From NCBI GenBank assembly GCA_965204155.1, contig OZ241971.1, positions 1,116,001 to 1,180,000 of the forward strand: a stretch of 64,000 nt of DNA, in the 5' to 3' direction. The notes beneath the pieces were generated by a model. That model had not been told where the DNA came from, made no database searches, and saw only the letters and a list, made by a program, of their open reading frames with translations. Positions 1-8,520 of the stretch are shown here, one piece after another; position 1 is the first letter of the stretch, and every line of letters begins with the position of its first letter. The stretch is from UBA6522 sp965204155. Its GTDB lineage: Bacteria; Pseudomonadota; Gammaproteobacteria; Steroidobacterales; Rariloculaceae. The position numbers and the translations under genes are program-made.

Positions 1-54
1 CAGCGTCCCACTCACTTGCCTGGCCACCGCCGCCAGCGTTCTGGACCGCATCAT
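1..54 (-). CDS. murF: UDP-MurNAc-tripeptide:D-Ala-D-Ala ligase MurF, N-terminal fragment
   Basis: Only the first 18 codons are in the window; the gene runs off the left edge. The visible N-terminus reads MMRSRTLAAVARQVSGTL, which fits the start of MurF, the ligase that adds D-Ala-D-Ala to the peptidoglycan precursor in the cytoplasm. It lies 43 bp downstream of murE in the same direction, the position murF holds in the dcw cluster. Two adjacent ATG codons (54 and 51) could start it. The identification rests on context plus a short match, so it is likely but not proven. Confidence 0.7.
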   Translation of the reverse strand, partial: MMRSRTLAAVARQVSGTL

Positions 55-97
55 TCGCCCCCCCACCCGTCAAGCCCGCGGATTCCGACGGTGAGGT

Positions 98-1591
98 TCA
101 TGCTGACTCTCCCAGGGCGGCGCGCACCGTGGCGACGTCGCTGAAATCGCGATCGCCGGCGGCCGTCGACTGCCGCAGTTCGTGCCCCTTGCCCGCAACC
201 AGCACCACATCGCCCGGCCGTGCCCTGGCGACAGTCTCCACGATGGCCGTGGCACGGTCGTGTTCAATTCGGACATCCTGGTGATCAATCATGCCGGTGC
301 GGATGTCGGCAACGATCCTGCCCGGATCCTCGCCGCGGGGATTGTCGTCGGTGAGCACCACATGGTGTGCCATCCGGGAGGCGGCCTCCCCCATCAGCGG
401 CCGCTTGCCCGGGTCACGTTCCCCGCCGCAGCCGAATACGCACCAGAGTTCGCCCGGGGCCTGGCGGCGGAGGCCTTCGAGCACCCGCTCGAGTCCCGCG
501 GGCGTATGGGCGTAGTCCACGACCACACAGGGCTGCTGCTTGCCTCCCCCCAGCACCTGCATGCGGCCGGCGGGCGCCCGGCAGTGTCCCAGCACTTCGC
601 ATGCCTCGGCGAGCGGCACATCCCAGCCCAGCAGCACACCCAGCGCCAGGAGCAGATTCTCGGCATTGAAGTCCCCCGCCAGGGGTGACTCGAGCAGGGC
701 TTCGTCCGCGCCCGTTGCCTCCACGAGCCGCCCTTCGATCCGAACGGAAAGCCCGTTCAGGGTCGATTCCACTACCGTTCCACGAAGTTCGCCCCGGCCG
801 CGCAGGCCGACCTCGATGCGCTCGACGGGATCGGCCAGTTCGCGCGCCAGCGCCGCACCGAAGGGATCATCCGCGAAAATCACCGCGCGCCGCAGTTCCG
901 GCCACTGGAACAGCCTGGCCTTGGCGGAGCGGTAGCTGTCCATGTCGCCGTGGTAGTCCAGGTGATCGCGGGTGAGATTGGTGAATACGGCGGTATCCAG
1001 CATCAGCCCGGCAATCCGGTCCTGTGCGAGGGCGTGGGAGGACACTTCCATGGCCACGAAGTCCGCATCGAACGAACTCAGCGTGCGGTGAAGCGACAGG
1101 CAGTCCGGGGTCGTCAGGGCCTGGGGGGCAAGGCTGGGAGGAATGCCGGCGCCCACGGTGCCCAGGTAACCGCAGGGCGTTCCGCGCAGAGTCTGCGCCT
1201 GGGCCACGAGATACGCCACGGTGCTCTTGCCGTTGGTCCCGGTGACACCGGCCAGCCGCGGGGTGGAGTGCGGCAGTGCGAAGAACGTGCGGCCCAGATC
1301 GCCGATGCGGCCGCGCAGATTGCCGACCGCCAGGAGCGGCGCATCGACGGTGCCCGCATCGACCCCCGGTGCCGGCTCGTAAAGGATCACTGCCGCGCCC
1401 CGGGCGACGGCATCCGCCGCGTACTCGATACCGTGGCTGCCATCGCCCTGAACGGCGACGAAGGCAGCACCCGGACCCGCCTGCCGGCTGTCCATCACCA
1501 GATCGGCGATTTCGATACCGCTCAATTCCGCCGGCACGCCGCCCAGCAACTCGCCCAGCGTCATGACCGTTCCCACCGCTGCAGCCATCAT
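98..1591 (-). CDS. murE: UDP-MurNAc-L-Ala-D-Glu:meso-diaminopimelate ligase MurE
   Basis: Cytoplasmic Mur ligase that adds the third residue of the peptidoglycan stem peptide. The 497-residue protein has the ATP-binding loop GTNGKST at residues 118-124, the Mur-ligase motifs MEVSSHAL and NLTRDHLDYHG, and DNPRGEDP at about 416. The DNPR motif marks enzymes that use meso-diaminopimelate rather than lysine, as expected for a Gram-negative. The ATG at 1591 overlaps the ftsI stop by 4 bp (ATGA), so the two are translationally coupled. An internal Met at residue 10 (MTLGELL) aligns better with family N-termini and is an alternative start. Confidence 0.97.
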   Translation of the reverse strand: MMAAAVGTVMTLGELLGGVPAELSGIEIADLVMDSRQAGPGAAFVAVQGDGSHGIEYAADAVARGAAVILYEPAPGVDAGTVDAPLLAVGNLRGRIGDLGRTFFALPHSTPRLAGVTGTNGKSTVAYLVAQAQTLRGTPCGYLGTVGAGIPPSLAPQALTTPDCLSLHRTLSSFDADFVAMEVSSHALAQDRIAGLMLDTAVFTNLTRDHLDYHGDMDSYRSAKARLFQWPELRRAVIFADDPFGAALARELADPVERIEVGLRGRGELRGTVVESTLNGLSVRIEGRLVEATGADEALLESPLAGDFNAENLLLALGVLLGWDVPLAEACEVLGHCRAPAGRMQVLGGGKQQPCVVVDYAHTPAGLERVLEGLRRQAPGELWCVFGCGGERDPGKRPLMGEAASRMAHHVVLTDDNPRGEDPGRIVADIRTGMIDHQDVRIEHDRATAIVETVARARPGDVVLVAGKGHELRQSTAAGDRDFSDVATVRAALGESA

Positions 1592-3321
1592 TGGCGCACC
1601 TCGGCAGTGGCGCCCTGCGTGAGAGTGGTCAGCGGCGGTTCGCTCAGGCCGTCAGGCGGAACCGAGAGCAGGCGAAGCCCTCCGGCGACGATCCTGGAAA
1701 AGATCGGCGCCGCCACTTCGCCGCCGTAGTACGCCGTTCGTCTCGGCTCATCGAGGACCACGACGGTCACCAGCCGCGGATCGCTTACCGGGGCGAAGCC
1801 GCCGAATACCGCCAGGTAGCGGTTTTCGAAGTATGCGCCTTCGCCGGACTTCCACGCGGTACCCGTCTTGCCCGCCACGCGGAAATTGGCAACCGCCGCA
1901 CGCCGGCCGGTGCCCTGGCGAACCACGGTCTCCAGCATGCCCTGCAGCGTTCCGGCCGTGTGTCTGGACAGAACCTGCTCGCCCTGGTCCGCCTCGTCCA
2001 CCGCCAGCAGCGACACCGGGCGGCGCACACCGTCGGCGGCGATCACCGCGTAAGCCTGCGCCAGTTGCAACGCCGTGACGGAAAGGCCGTATCCATAGGA
2101 GAGCGTGGCCTGGCCCACCGGATTCCAGAAGTGGACATCCTGGAGCACTCCGGCGGATTCCCCCGGGAACCCGCTCTCGGTGACCCGGCCGAGCCCCAGC
2201 CGGGACAATGTCGACCAGAGCTGTTCCTGATCCAGATCCAGGGCCAGCTTGGCAGCCCCGACGTTACTGGATCGAGCCAGGATCGTGGTCAGATCGATGG
2301 CGCCCAGATTGTTGTTGTCGCTGGTTATCTCCCGGCCGTCGACCCAGAGTGTGCCGGGCGAGGTGTCGATGACGGAATCCGGTTGATATCGGCCGCTTTC
2401 CAGTGCTGCGGCCACCACGAAGGGTTTGACGCTAGATCCGGGCTCGAAGATGTCCGTGATCGCGCGGTTCCGATAGCGGGACGCATCGTACTGGGCCCGG
2501 TTGTTCGGGTTGTACGAAGGTTGGTTCACCATCGCCAGCACTTCGCCCGTGGCCGGATCCAGGATCACCACCGATCCGGAAATGGCATCGTTATCGGCGA
2601 CGGCCTGCTTGAGCTCACGATAGGCCAGGTACTGCAGCCTGAGATCCAGGCTGGCCCTCAGGGTCCTGCCGGGCCGGGCAGGTTCGACCAGTTCCACATC
2701 TTCGACGATGCGTCCCAGCCGGTCGCGCAGCACGCGCTTGGCGCCGTGCTCGCCCTTGAGCCAATAGTCGAATTCGAACTCCAGGCCCTCCTGACCCACA
2801 TCGTCGATATTGGTAAACCCAAGCAGATGGCCGACCACTTCGCCCGCCGGGTAGTAGCGCCGGTACTCGCGAAATGTCGCTACACCGGGTACGCCCAATT
2901 GCAGGACCCTCGCGGCGTGGTCCGGAGGCAGGTGCCTGCGCAGGTAGACGAACTCCCGGTCCAGATTGCTGGTGACGCGCCGTACGAGCCAGTCCTCGTC
3001 CACCTCCAGGACCTCCGCCAGTTCGGGCACTCGATGCAGGGCCGGCGCCAGATCCTCTGGATTCGCCCAGATGCTGTCGACCGGCGTGCTGACCGCCAGC
3101 GGCTCGCCGTGCCTGTCGGTGATTGCCCCCCGGTGTGCGGAGATCTGCACCGTACGCAGGGAGCGATCGTCGCCCTGCGCGGAGAGGAAATCCCGCTGAT
3201 TGAGCTGCAGGTAAAGAATGCGGCCTTCGAGCACCAGGCCGCCGCAAATGAACGCAAGGATGACCAGCATGGTGCGCCAGCGCTTCCACTTCTCAAAATC
3301 CGTTTGCTTGCGTTTTGTCAT
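1588..3321 (-). CDS. ftsI: Septal peptidoglycan transpeptidase FtsI (PBP3)
   Basis: Class B penicillin-binding protein that cross-links septal peptidoglycan in the divisome. The 577-residue protein has a short cytoplasmic start, one membrane anchor at about residues 18-40, a PBP dimerisation region, and a transpeptidase domain with all three active-site motifs: SSVK with Ser296, SSN at 351-353 and KTG at 485-487. Length is normal for FtsI. The start overlaps the ftsL stop and its own stop overlaps the murE start, each by 4 bp, so ftsL-ftsI-murE form a coupled operon read leftward from the mraZ promoter. Confidence 0.97.
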   Translation of the reverse strand: MTKRKQTDFEKWKRWRTMLVILAFICGGLVLEGRILYLQLNQRDFLSAQGDDRSLRTVQISAHRGAITDRHGEPLAVSTPVDSIWANPEDLAPALHRVPELAEVLEVDEDWLVRRVTSNLDREFVYLRRHLPPDHAARVLQLGVPGVATFREYRRYYPAGEVVGHLLGFTNIDDVGQEGLEFEFDYWLKGEHGAKRVLRDRLGRIVEDVELVEPARPGRTLRASLDLRLQYLAYRELKQAVADNDAISGSVVILDPATGEVLAMVNQPSYNPNNRAQYDASRYRNRAITDIFEPGSSVKPFVVAAALESGRYQPDSVIDTSPGTLWVDGREITSDNNNLGAIDLTTILARSSNVGAAKLALDLDQEQLWSTLSRLGLGRVTESGFPGESAGVLQDVHFWNPVGQATLSYGYGLSVTALQLAQAYAVIAADGVRRPVSLLAVDEADQGEQVLSRHTAGTLQGMLETVVRQGTGRRAAVANFRVAGKTGTAWKSGEGAYFENRYLAVFGGFAPVSDPRLVTVVVLDEPRRTAYYGGEVAAPIFSRIVAGGLRLLSVPPDGLSEPPLTTLTQGATAEVRQ

Positions 3322-3605
3322 GAATCGGGTTCTGCCACCAGAATGATTTCGTCGGCCTCCACCTGCCTGAGGTTGAGCCGCTCACGAGCGATCGCTTCAA
3401 TCAGCCCGTGGGTCGCCCAGGTACTCTCCTCCAGTTGAAGCCGCCCCCAGTCGGCCTGCAGCCGGTCGCGTTCCCGGTTGAGCGCCTCCAGTTCCACGAA
3501 CAACTGGCGGGCCTGATGCTCGGCCTGGATCACCAGTACGCCGGTGGCCGTGACTGCTGCGGCCAGGATCGCAAGGGAGGTGAAAAGCAGTCCCCTTCCC
3601 GTCAT
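3318..3605 (-). CDS. ftsL: Cell division protein FtsL
   Basis: Small bitopic divisome protein that joins FtsB and FtsQ and links to FtsWI. The 95-residue protein has one N-terminal membrane segment (about residues 7-27) followed by a heptad-rich coiled coil with a leucine and glutamate pattern (ELEALNRERDRLQ) and a short periplasmic end. Sequence identity across the family is low, so the call leans on size, topology and its place between rsmH and ftsI. It overlaps both neighbours by 4 bp. Confidence 0.9.
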   Translation of the reverse strand: MTGRGLLFTSLAILAAAVTATGVLVIQAEHQARQLFVELEALNRERDRLQADWGRLQLEESTWATHGLIEAIARERLNLRQVEADEIILVAEPDS

Positions 3606-4537
3606 GCTACGGCCCCCAATCGCTCGGCGATCCGCAGGCGCGCGCTGCGGGCTCGCGGATTGGCCTCCACTTCGGTATGCCGTGGCCGGATCAGTCCGCC
3701 GATGAGGCGCATCGTGGGACTCGCGCCGGGCGGAATGTCCGGCAATCCGGCGTAGACCGGATCGCCCTTGGCCTGTCTGGCCATGAATCGCTTGACGATG
3801 CGGTCTTCAAGCGAATGAAAGCTGATGACGCACAGCCGGCCACCGCCGGCCAGTAACCGGCGGCATTGATCGAGCGCCGTCTCCAGGGACTTGAGTTCCC
3901 GGTTGATGTGGATTCGTATCGCCTGAAATACGCGCGTCGCCGGATGGATCCTGCGGTTGCCCGGCCCCACCGTCCTCGCCACAAGCTCTGCCAGCTGCCC
4001 AGTCGTTTCGATGGGCGCCGACGCGCGGGCTTCGATGATCGCCCTGGCGATCCGACGCGCCCGGGGTTCCTCGCCGAATCGCCGCAGCACATCCGCCAGT
4101 TCGGCTTCGTTCACCTGCCGCAGCCATTGCCGGGCGCTGATGCCGTCGTCGGGATTCATGCGCATGTCGAGCGGTCCGTCACCGGAAAAGCTGAAGCCCC
4201 TTCGCGCGTCGTCCAGTTGCGCCGAGGAGACACCAAGATCGAGGAGCGTGCCGGCAAGCCGCTGCCCGCGCAGCCAGGGGGCCACGAGCGCGCGGAAATT
4301 CTCGAAACCGCCGAAACGGACGGAGAACCTGGGATCGCTGCCGAATGTCGCACGAGCGTGTTCCACAGCTTCGGGGTCCTTGTCCAGGGCGAGCAACCTG
4401 CCGCGTTTCCCCAGTGCCGCAAGGATCCCGGCGCTATGTCCGCCGCGGCCATAGGTACCGTCGACGTACCAGCCGTCCCGATGTACCGCCAGACCCTCCA
4501 ATGCTTCATTCAACAGCACCGGTCGATGACTCGCCAT
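3602..4537 (-). CDS. rsmH: 16S rRNA m4C1402 methyltransferase RsmH (MraW)
   Basis: SAM-dependent enzyme that N4-methylates C1402 of 16S rRNA, the same nucleotide whose ribose is methylated by RsmI, encoded nearby at 5747-6589. The 311-residue protein shows the SAM loop DGTYGRGGHS near the N-terminus, LDLGVSSAQLDD, and the C-terminal family motif ISFHSLEDRIVKRF. It starts 24 bp after mraZ, the usual second gene of the dcw cluster, and its stop overlaps ftsL by 4 bp. Confidence 0.97.
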   Translation of the reverse strand: MASHRPVLLNEALEGLAVHRDGWYVDGTYGRGGHSAGILAALGKRGRLLALDKDPEAVEHARATFGSDPRFSVRFGGFENFRALVAPWLRGQRLAGTLLDLGVSSAQLDDARRGFSFSGDGPLDMRMNPDDGISARQWLRQVNEAELADVLRRFGEEPRARRIARAIIEARASAPIETTGQLAELVARTVGPGNRRIHPATRVFQAIRIHINRELKSLETALDQCRRLLAGGGRLCVISFHSLEDRIVKRFMARQAKGDPVYAGLPDIPPGASPTMRLIGGLIRPRHTEVEANPRARSARLRIAERLGAVA

Positions 4538-4561
4538 TGCGCGCTCAACAGTTCGAGCCAG

Positions 4562-5014
4562 TCAGAGTGAGAGCGATCCGAGTTCGGCCGGCAACTCCAG
4601 GCCTTCACCGAAATCGTCCGCCAGCCATTCATCCCGTCGCGTGTTCCATAGTTTCTCGTCCCACAACTCGAACTTGTTGCCCTGGCCCAGCAGCATCGCC
4701 CGCCTGTCCAGTTTCGCGACGTCGCGCAGTTCTTTCGGCACCAGCACGCGCCCGTTCGAGTCCATCTGCAAGTCCTTGGCATAGCCCATCTTGATGCGCT
4801 GAAATCGGCGGGCCACCGGGTTAATATTCGGGACGGCCATCAGTTTCTCTTCGAATTCCTTCCAATCGGGCAGTGGGTAGATGAGCAGGCATTCCTTGTC
4901 GACCGTTGCAACCAGGTGCCCGTCAGCGCGGCTGGCGAGGCGCTCCCGATACCGGGTTGGGATGGCCATTCTCCCATTGGCATCAAGGGCAATTTGTGAG
5001 GCACCGCGGAACAT
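4562..5014 (-). CDS. mraZ: Transcriptional regulator MraZ
   Basis: DNA-binding regulator and first gene of the division/cell-wall operon. The 150-residue protein holds two AbrB/SpoVT-type half-domains, with the typical motifs DANGRMAIPTRYR near the start and DSNGRVLVPKELR in the middle. MraZ proteins form ring oligomers that bind several TGGGN-type repeats in front of their own gene. Exactly such repeats lie 7 bp upstream of the start codon here, so autoregulation of the whole mraZ-murF operon is strongly suggested. Confidence 0.97.
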   Translation of the reverse strand: MFRGASQIALDANGRMAIPTRYRERLASRADGHLVATVDKECLLIYPLPDWKEFEEKLMAVPNINPVARRFQRIKMGYAKDLQMDSNGRVLVPKELRDVAKLDRRAMLLGQGNKFELWDEKLWNTRRDEWLADDFGEGLELPAELGSLSL

Positions 5015-5020
5015 CTAAAA

Positions 5021-5054
5021 CCCATTTTCTCCCACATTTATCCATTTTTATCCA
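5021..5054 (-). promoter_or_regulatory. MraZ operator: four boxes at 10-bp spacing
   Basis: Read on the minus strand, TGGA, TGGA, TGGG and TGGG start at 5054, 5044, 5034 and 5024, exactly 10 bp (one helical turn) apart, between the predicted promoter and the mraZ start. MraZ boxes in other bacteria are direct TGGRN-type repeats with this spacing. Binding here would block early transcription of the cluster. Confidence 0.85.
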
Positions 5055-5063
5055 CTTTTCGAC

Positions 5064-5093
5064 ACTATATGGACGGGGTTGGTTGAGTGTCAA
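5064..5093 (-). promoter_or_regulatory. Sigma-70-type promoter of the mraZ operon
   Basis: On the minus strand a perfect -35 box TTGACA (5093-5088) is followed after 18 bp by TATAGT (5069-5064). Transcription would start at about 5057, just in front of the MraZ boxes. Predicted from sequence only. Confidence 0.65.
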
Positions 5094-5395
5094 ATCATTT
5101 TTTTTGCTGGGACAGTGAGTTAGGCGCGAAATTCGCTCGCTGAGGATGCCCAGGGACGACAAATAATCAATGAGTTATGCGCCGTTTCTTGGGTGATAAT
5201 TTAGAAAATCGACGGAACTTCAGTCTGTGCCATGATTCCCGCATGGCTCACGGACCGGCAAGGCGCCCCGGTCAGGCGGGCGCGTTGGCGACGTACGGGT
5301 GCAGGACAGCCGGGCGAGGCGCCCGGCCGGCGAAGTTCCCGGACAGCAAGGCGCAGTTTCGTCCCGAAAGGGACTCCCGGGAGCAGAGAGTGAAA
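5094..5395. other. Intergenic stretch between mraZ promoter and rnpB
   Basis: About 300 bp with no convincing reading frame. The left part is AT-rich (a run of eight T on the plus strand near 5098). A GTCCC-GAAA-GGGAC hairpin lies at 5361-5374, just downstream of the rnpB 3' end, but no U-run follows it on the minus strand, so it is not a clear intrinsic terminator. Nothing else seen. Confidence 0.5.
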
Positions 5396-5734
5396 GGGAG
5401 TCGGCCTGTAAGCCGGGTTCTGTCGAAGGCAGCCATTCATCTGGGACGTACGTCACCGCACGCCTCGAGCGACCTACCCGGGAACTCGTGTGGGCACACT
5501 GCAATCGTTCCCCTATTCGGTCTTGCTTCGGGTGGGGTTTACCCTGCCGCAGGTGTTACCACCTGCGCGGTGCGCTCTTACCGCACCATTTCACCCTTAC
5601 CGGCCTCAGCCGGCGGTATATTTTCTGCGGCACTTTCCGTAGGCTCACGCCCCCCAGGCGTTACCTGGCACCCTGCCCAATGAAGCCCGGACTTTCCTCC
5701 GGGATTGCTCCCGGCGACTGCCCGGCCGACTCCC
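5396..5734 (-). ncRNA. rnpB: RNase P RNA (M1 RNA), bacterial type A
   Basis: Catalytic RNA that trims the 5' leader from tRNA precursors. On the minus strand the ends pair as an 11-bp P1 helix: GGGAGUCGGCC at the 5' end (5734-5724) with GGCCGACUCCC at the 3' end (5406-5396). Universal core sequences are present: GAGGAAAGUCCGGGC, GGGCAGGGUGCCAGGUAACG, GGUAAGGGUGAAA and ACAGAACCCGGCUUA. The about 339-nt length is close to the E. coli RNA. The mature 5' end lies only about 12 nt after the rsmI stop codon, so its promoter must sit inside the rsmI 3' region or it is processed from an rsmI transcript. Confidence 0.95.
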
Positions 5735-5746
5735 GCAGGTAGATTA

Positions 5747-6589
5747 TCAGAGCGGCCGTCCTCGCGTGAGCCTGTAGACGCGGTTGCGGGATACGCCAAG
5801 AATCCTGGCGGCCAGTGCCGCCGCCACCCGGGTGGAAACTTCAACCGCCAGCAGGTCGAACACCCGCAGGATTTCCTGGTCCCCGGGACCGATCTCCTCT
5901 TCTGCGCCCGCGATCACCAGCACGAACTCGCCCTTCAGGGGAATCTCGCCGCCAAGCTGCTCCGTGAGCGTCCCAAGCGTTCCACGGTGCACGCACTCAT
6001 GGAGCTTGGTGAGTTCGCGTACGATGCTGGCCCGACGACCGGATCCGAATTGCACCAGCAACTCGGTCATGGTCGCGCGGATTCGGTGCACGGATTCGAA
6101 CAACACCACCGTTGCGGATTCGCCTGCAAGGCTCTCCAGGCGACGACGACGGGGACCGGGACGGCGCGGCAGGAAACCCTCGAAGATGAACCGGTCGGTG
6201 GATTCTCCAGCCACCGACAACGCTGCCGCCAGCGCGCTCGGGCCCGGGACCGAAACCACCGGAACACCGGCATCGTGCGCCGCCCGCACCAGCAACATGC
6301 CCGGATCGCTCAGCACCGGCGTGCCTGCGTCGCTGACCAGCGCCACCGACTCCCCGCGCTGCAGCCTCTCCAGTATCCTGGGGGCCTGCCGGGCTTCGTT
6401 GTGATCGTGGCAGGAGATTGTGGGCGTTTTGACGCCAAACTTCGATAGCAATCCCCGCGTGCGCCGAGTATCCTCGGCAGCAATCAGGTCCACCGACTCA
6501 AGCACTCGACACGCCCTCGGACTGATGTCGTCCAGGTTTCCGATGGGGGTTGCGACGACATAGAGTGTGCCGGTGGTAGTCGAGCTCAT
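5747..6589 (-). CDS. rsmI: 16S rRNA 2'-O-ribose C1402 methyltransferase RsmI
   Basis: SAM-dependent tetrapyrrole-methylase-fold enzyme that methylates the ribose of C1402 in 16S rRNA, partner of RsmH. The 280-residue protein starts MSSTTTGTLYVVATPIGNL and has the family motifs AEDTRRTRGLL, LVSDAGTPVLSDPG and PGPSALAAALS, plus a C-terminal helix-turn-helix-like segment (ILGVSRNRVYRL). The ATG at 6589 was chosen because everything upstream in the same frame lacks similarity and crosses lpoA on the other strand. It is divergent from lpoA. Confidence 0.95.
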   Translation of the reverse strand: MSSTTTGTLYVVATPIGNLDDISPRACRVLESVDLIAAEDTRRTRGLLSKFGVKTPTISCHDHNEARQAPRILERLQRGESVALVSDAGTPVLSDPGMLLVRAAHDAGVPVVSVPGPSALAAALSVAGESTDRFIFEGFLPRRPGPRRRRLESLAGESATVVLFESVHRIRATMTELLVQFGSGRRASIVRELTKLHECVHRGTLGTLTEQLGGEIPLKGEFVLVIAGAEEEIGPGDQEILRVFDLLAVEVSTRVAAALAARILGVSRNRVYRLTRGRPL

Positions 6590-6634
6590 GCGATCATGCT
6601 GCCCGCGAGCGACCGAACTGTGCAAGCTATACCG

Positions 6635-8107
6635 ATGCTGAACCGCCTCCCGATGCTGGCCCTGATGGCCGGACTGGCAATGCTGTCGGCCTGTGAAACC
6701 ATGGGCCCCACGCAGGCGCCCGTGGACGTATCCGCTCTCCGGCAGGAGGCGGAGCGGCTGCTCGAGGAGGAGGAATTCGAACCGGCGCTGCAGATCTACG
6801 CGCAACTCGTCGGCGCCTCCAGCGGCAGCGAGCTCAGCGGTTTTCTCATCGCGGGGGCGGGGATTCTCGTGGAACTGGGCGCCTACGATACGGCCGGAGA
6901 ATGGCTGGACAGGGCCGGCAGCGATGCGACTCCCGAACACGCGCAGCGGATTCCGGAGCTTCGGGAGCAGATTCGCACGGCGCTGTCGCAGGTGACCGCA
7001 CCGTTGACCCGGGTCGCGCTGCTGCTGCCCCTGACCGGGCCGCAACGACAGGCCGCGATCGCCATTCAGGATGGCTTTCTTGCCCGTCACCTGAGCCGGG
7101 AGACCGCTGCCCGCGCCGGACCGGCGCTGCACATCTATGACACCGGCCTGCTGGGCGCCCGGGAAGCTTACCTCGCCGCCCGCGACGACGGCGCCGAATT
7201 CATCGTCGGTCCGCTGTTGAAGCCTAAACTGGAGGCCGTCCTTGACAGCGCCGGACTGACGCCGACTCTGGCACTGAACACGTCGGAAAGCGGCCGGTCC
7301 GCCGCCCATCTCTATCAGTTTGCGCTGGCACCGGAAGATGAAGCGAGCCAGGTAGCCCGCCACGCGGTGACGAGTGGAGCGCTCAACGCGGTGGCTCTGA
7401 TTCCCCGCAACGATTGGGGCAACCGTCTGCTCGGCAGCTTTCGGTCGGAGCTGGAGGCGCTCGGCGGCCAACTTCTGCAGATCAGGACCTACGATCCCGC
7501 CGGTCAGGACTTTTCCACGGCGATCACCACGGTGCTGAACATCGACAAGAGCGATCAGCGCCGCCAGCAACTGGGAGCCGATCTCGGGATTCCGCTGGAA
7601 TTCGAGTCCCGGCGCCGCCAGGACATCGACGCGATCTTCGTCGCCGCCGACGCCGGAACCGGCCGGCTGCTGGCGCCGCAGTTGCGTTTTTACTTTGCCG
7701 GCGATATTCCGACCTACGCGACGTCGGCCATCTACGAGAGCAGCCGCCAGAACGCGGACCTGAACGGGTTGCTGTTTGCCGATACGCCCTGGGTGCTGGC
7801 GGCGGATGCCGCCCCGCCTACCATGGCCGCGGCGCTTCGACGCTACTGGCCCGAGCGAAACTCGGCGCAGTGGACCCGATTCTACGGATTCGGTTTCGAC
7901 GCCTACCGGCTGATGCTCGCACTTCATGAGAACCCGAGTTCGCTCACGTCGTTTCCGGCCCTGTCCGGCGAGCTGAGTCTCGATGGGAGCGGCCGGGTGC
8001 GCCGCGATCTTCCCCTCGCGCAATTTCGCGACGGGTTGCCCGTTGCTGTCGAACCGGAGGCGGGCGCCGCTCCCGAGACCACCGCTGAGCTCGCAGGTAT
8101 CAAATAG
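6635..8107 (+). CDS. lpoA: Outer-membrane lipoprotein LpoA, activator of penicillin-binding protein
   Basis: LpoA (YraM/LppC family) is an outer-membrane lipoprotein that reaches through the periplasm to stimulate the bifunctional synthase PBP1A. The protein has a lipoprotein signal ending in LSAC (lipobox), an N-terminal TPR-like helical half (residues about 40-110), then a large periplasmic-binding-protein-like domain (ALLLPLTGPQRQAAIAIQDGF onward in shorter matches). I chose the ATG at 6635 because it gives a 20-residue lipoprotein signal; an in-frame ATG at 6596 is only 7 bp from the divergent rsmI start. It is followed by yraN and diaA, the same order as in E. coli yraM-yraN-yraO. Confidence 0.88.
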   Translation: MLNRLPMLALMAGLAMLSACETMGPTQAPVDVSALRQEAERLLEEEEFEPALQIYAQLVGASSGSELSGFLIAGAGILVELGAYDTAGEWLDRAGSDATPEHAQRIPELREQIRTALSQVTAPLTRVALLLPLTGPQRQAAIAIQDGFLARHLSRETAARAGPALHIYDTGLLGAREAYLAARDDGAEFIVGPLLKPKLEAVLDSAGLTPTLALNTSESGRSAAHLYQFALAPEDEASQVARHAVTSGALNAVALIPRNDWGNRLLGSFRSELEALGGQLLQIRTYDPAGQDFSTAITTVLNIDKSDQRRQQLGADLGIPLEFESRRRQDIDAIFVAADAGTGRLLAPQLRFYFAGDIPTYATSAIYESSRQNADLNGLLFADTPWVLAADAAPPTMAAALRRYWPERNSAQWTRFYGFGFDAYRLMLALHENPSSLTSFPALSGELSLDGSGRVRRDLPLAQFRDGLPVAVEPEAGAAPETTAELAGIK

Positions 8108-8483
8108 AGTCTCCCAGGGACCCGAGAACGGGGTCGCCTGGGAACAGCGCACGGCCCGGTACCTTGAGCGGAAGGGCCTGAAGGTGCTGATCCAGCGATA
8201 TCGCTGCCGGCTGGGTGAACTGGATCTCGTCTGCCTCGACGGCGCCACGCTGGTCATCGTCGAAGTGCGTGCCCGCGCCAGCAGCCGATTCGCCCGCGCC
8301 GGCGAGTCCGTGGACCTTCGCAAGCAGCGCAAACTCGTGCGTGCAACCCGCCACCTGCTGATGACGCACCCGCAGTGGAGCGGCCATCGTCTGCGTTTCG
8401 ACGTGTTCTGCATCGACCATATCGACAGGGCCGCCCCCACCGTCCGCTGGATCAGGAACGCCTTTGATGGCGGGGGCGCTTGA
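8043..8483 (+). CDS. yraN: YraN family putative endonuclease-like protein (UPF0102)
   Basis: The family has a restriction-endonuclease-like fold and is unproven in function. Similarity starts around VAWEQRTARYLERKG and includes the core motif YRCRLGELDLVCLDG followed by VIVEVRARASSRF, i.e. the GE-D-VEVR nuclease-like residues. There is no ATG or GTG at a suitable place: in this frame the region next to the lpoA stop has only TTG (8043) or CTG codons, so the start given is a best guess that overlaps the lpoA end. The stop lies 37 bp before diaA. Confidence 0.8.
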   Translation: MLSNRRRAPLPRPPLSSQVSNRVSQGPENGVAWEQRTARYLERKGLKVLIQRYRCRLGELDLVCLDGATLVIVEVRARASSRFARAGESVDLRKQRKLVRATRHLLMTHPQWSGHRLRFDVFCIDHIDRAAPTVRWIRNAFDGGGA

Positions 8484-8520
8484 AGGGTTCCCGTTTTCCG
8501 GGCAAAGTGCTGGCGGAAGC

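Noticed and set aside
1591..3438. 615-residue open frame on the plus strand opposite ftsI
   Set aside because: Antisense shadow of ftsI, which shows all three PBP motifs; no family signal in the shadow frame.
5361..5374. Intrinsic terminator of rnpB
   Set aside because: The stem is only 5 bp and is not followed by a U-run on the minus strand.
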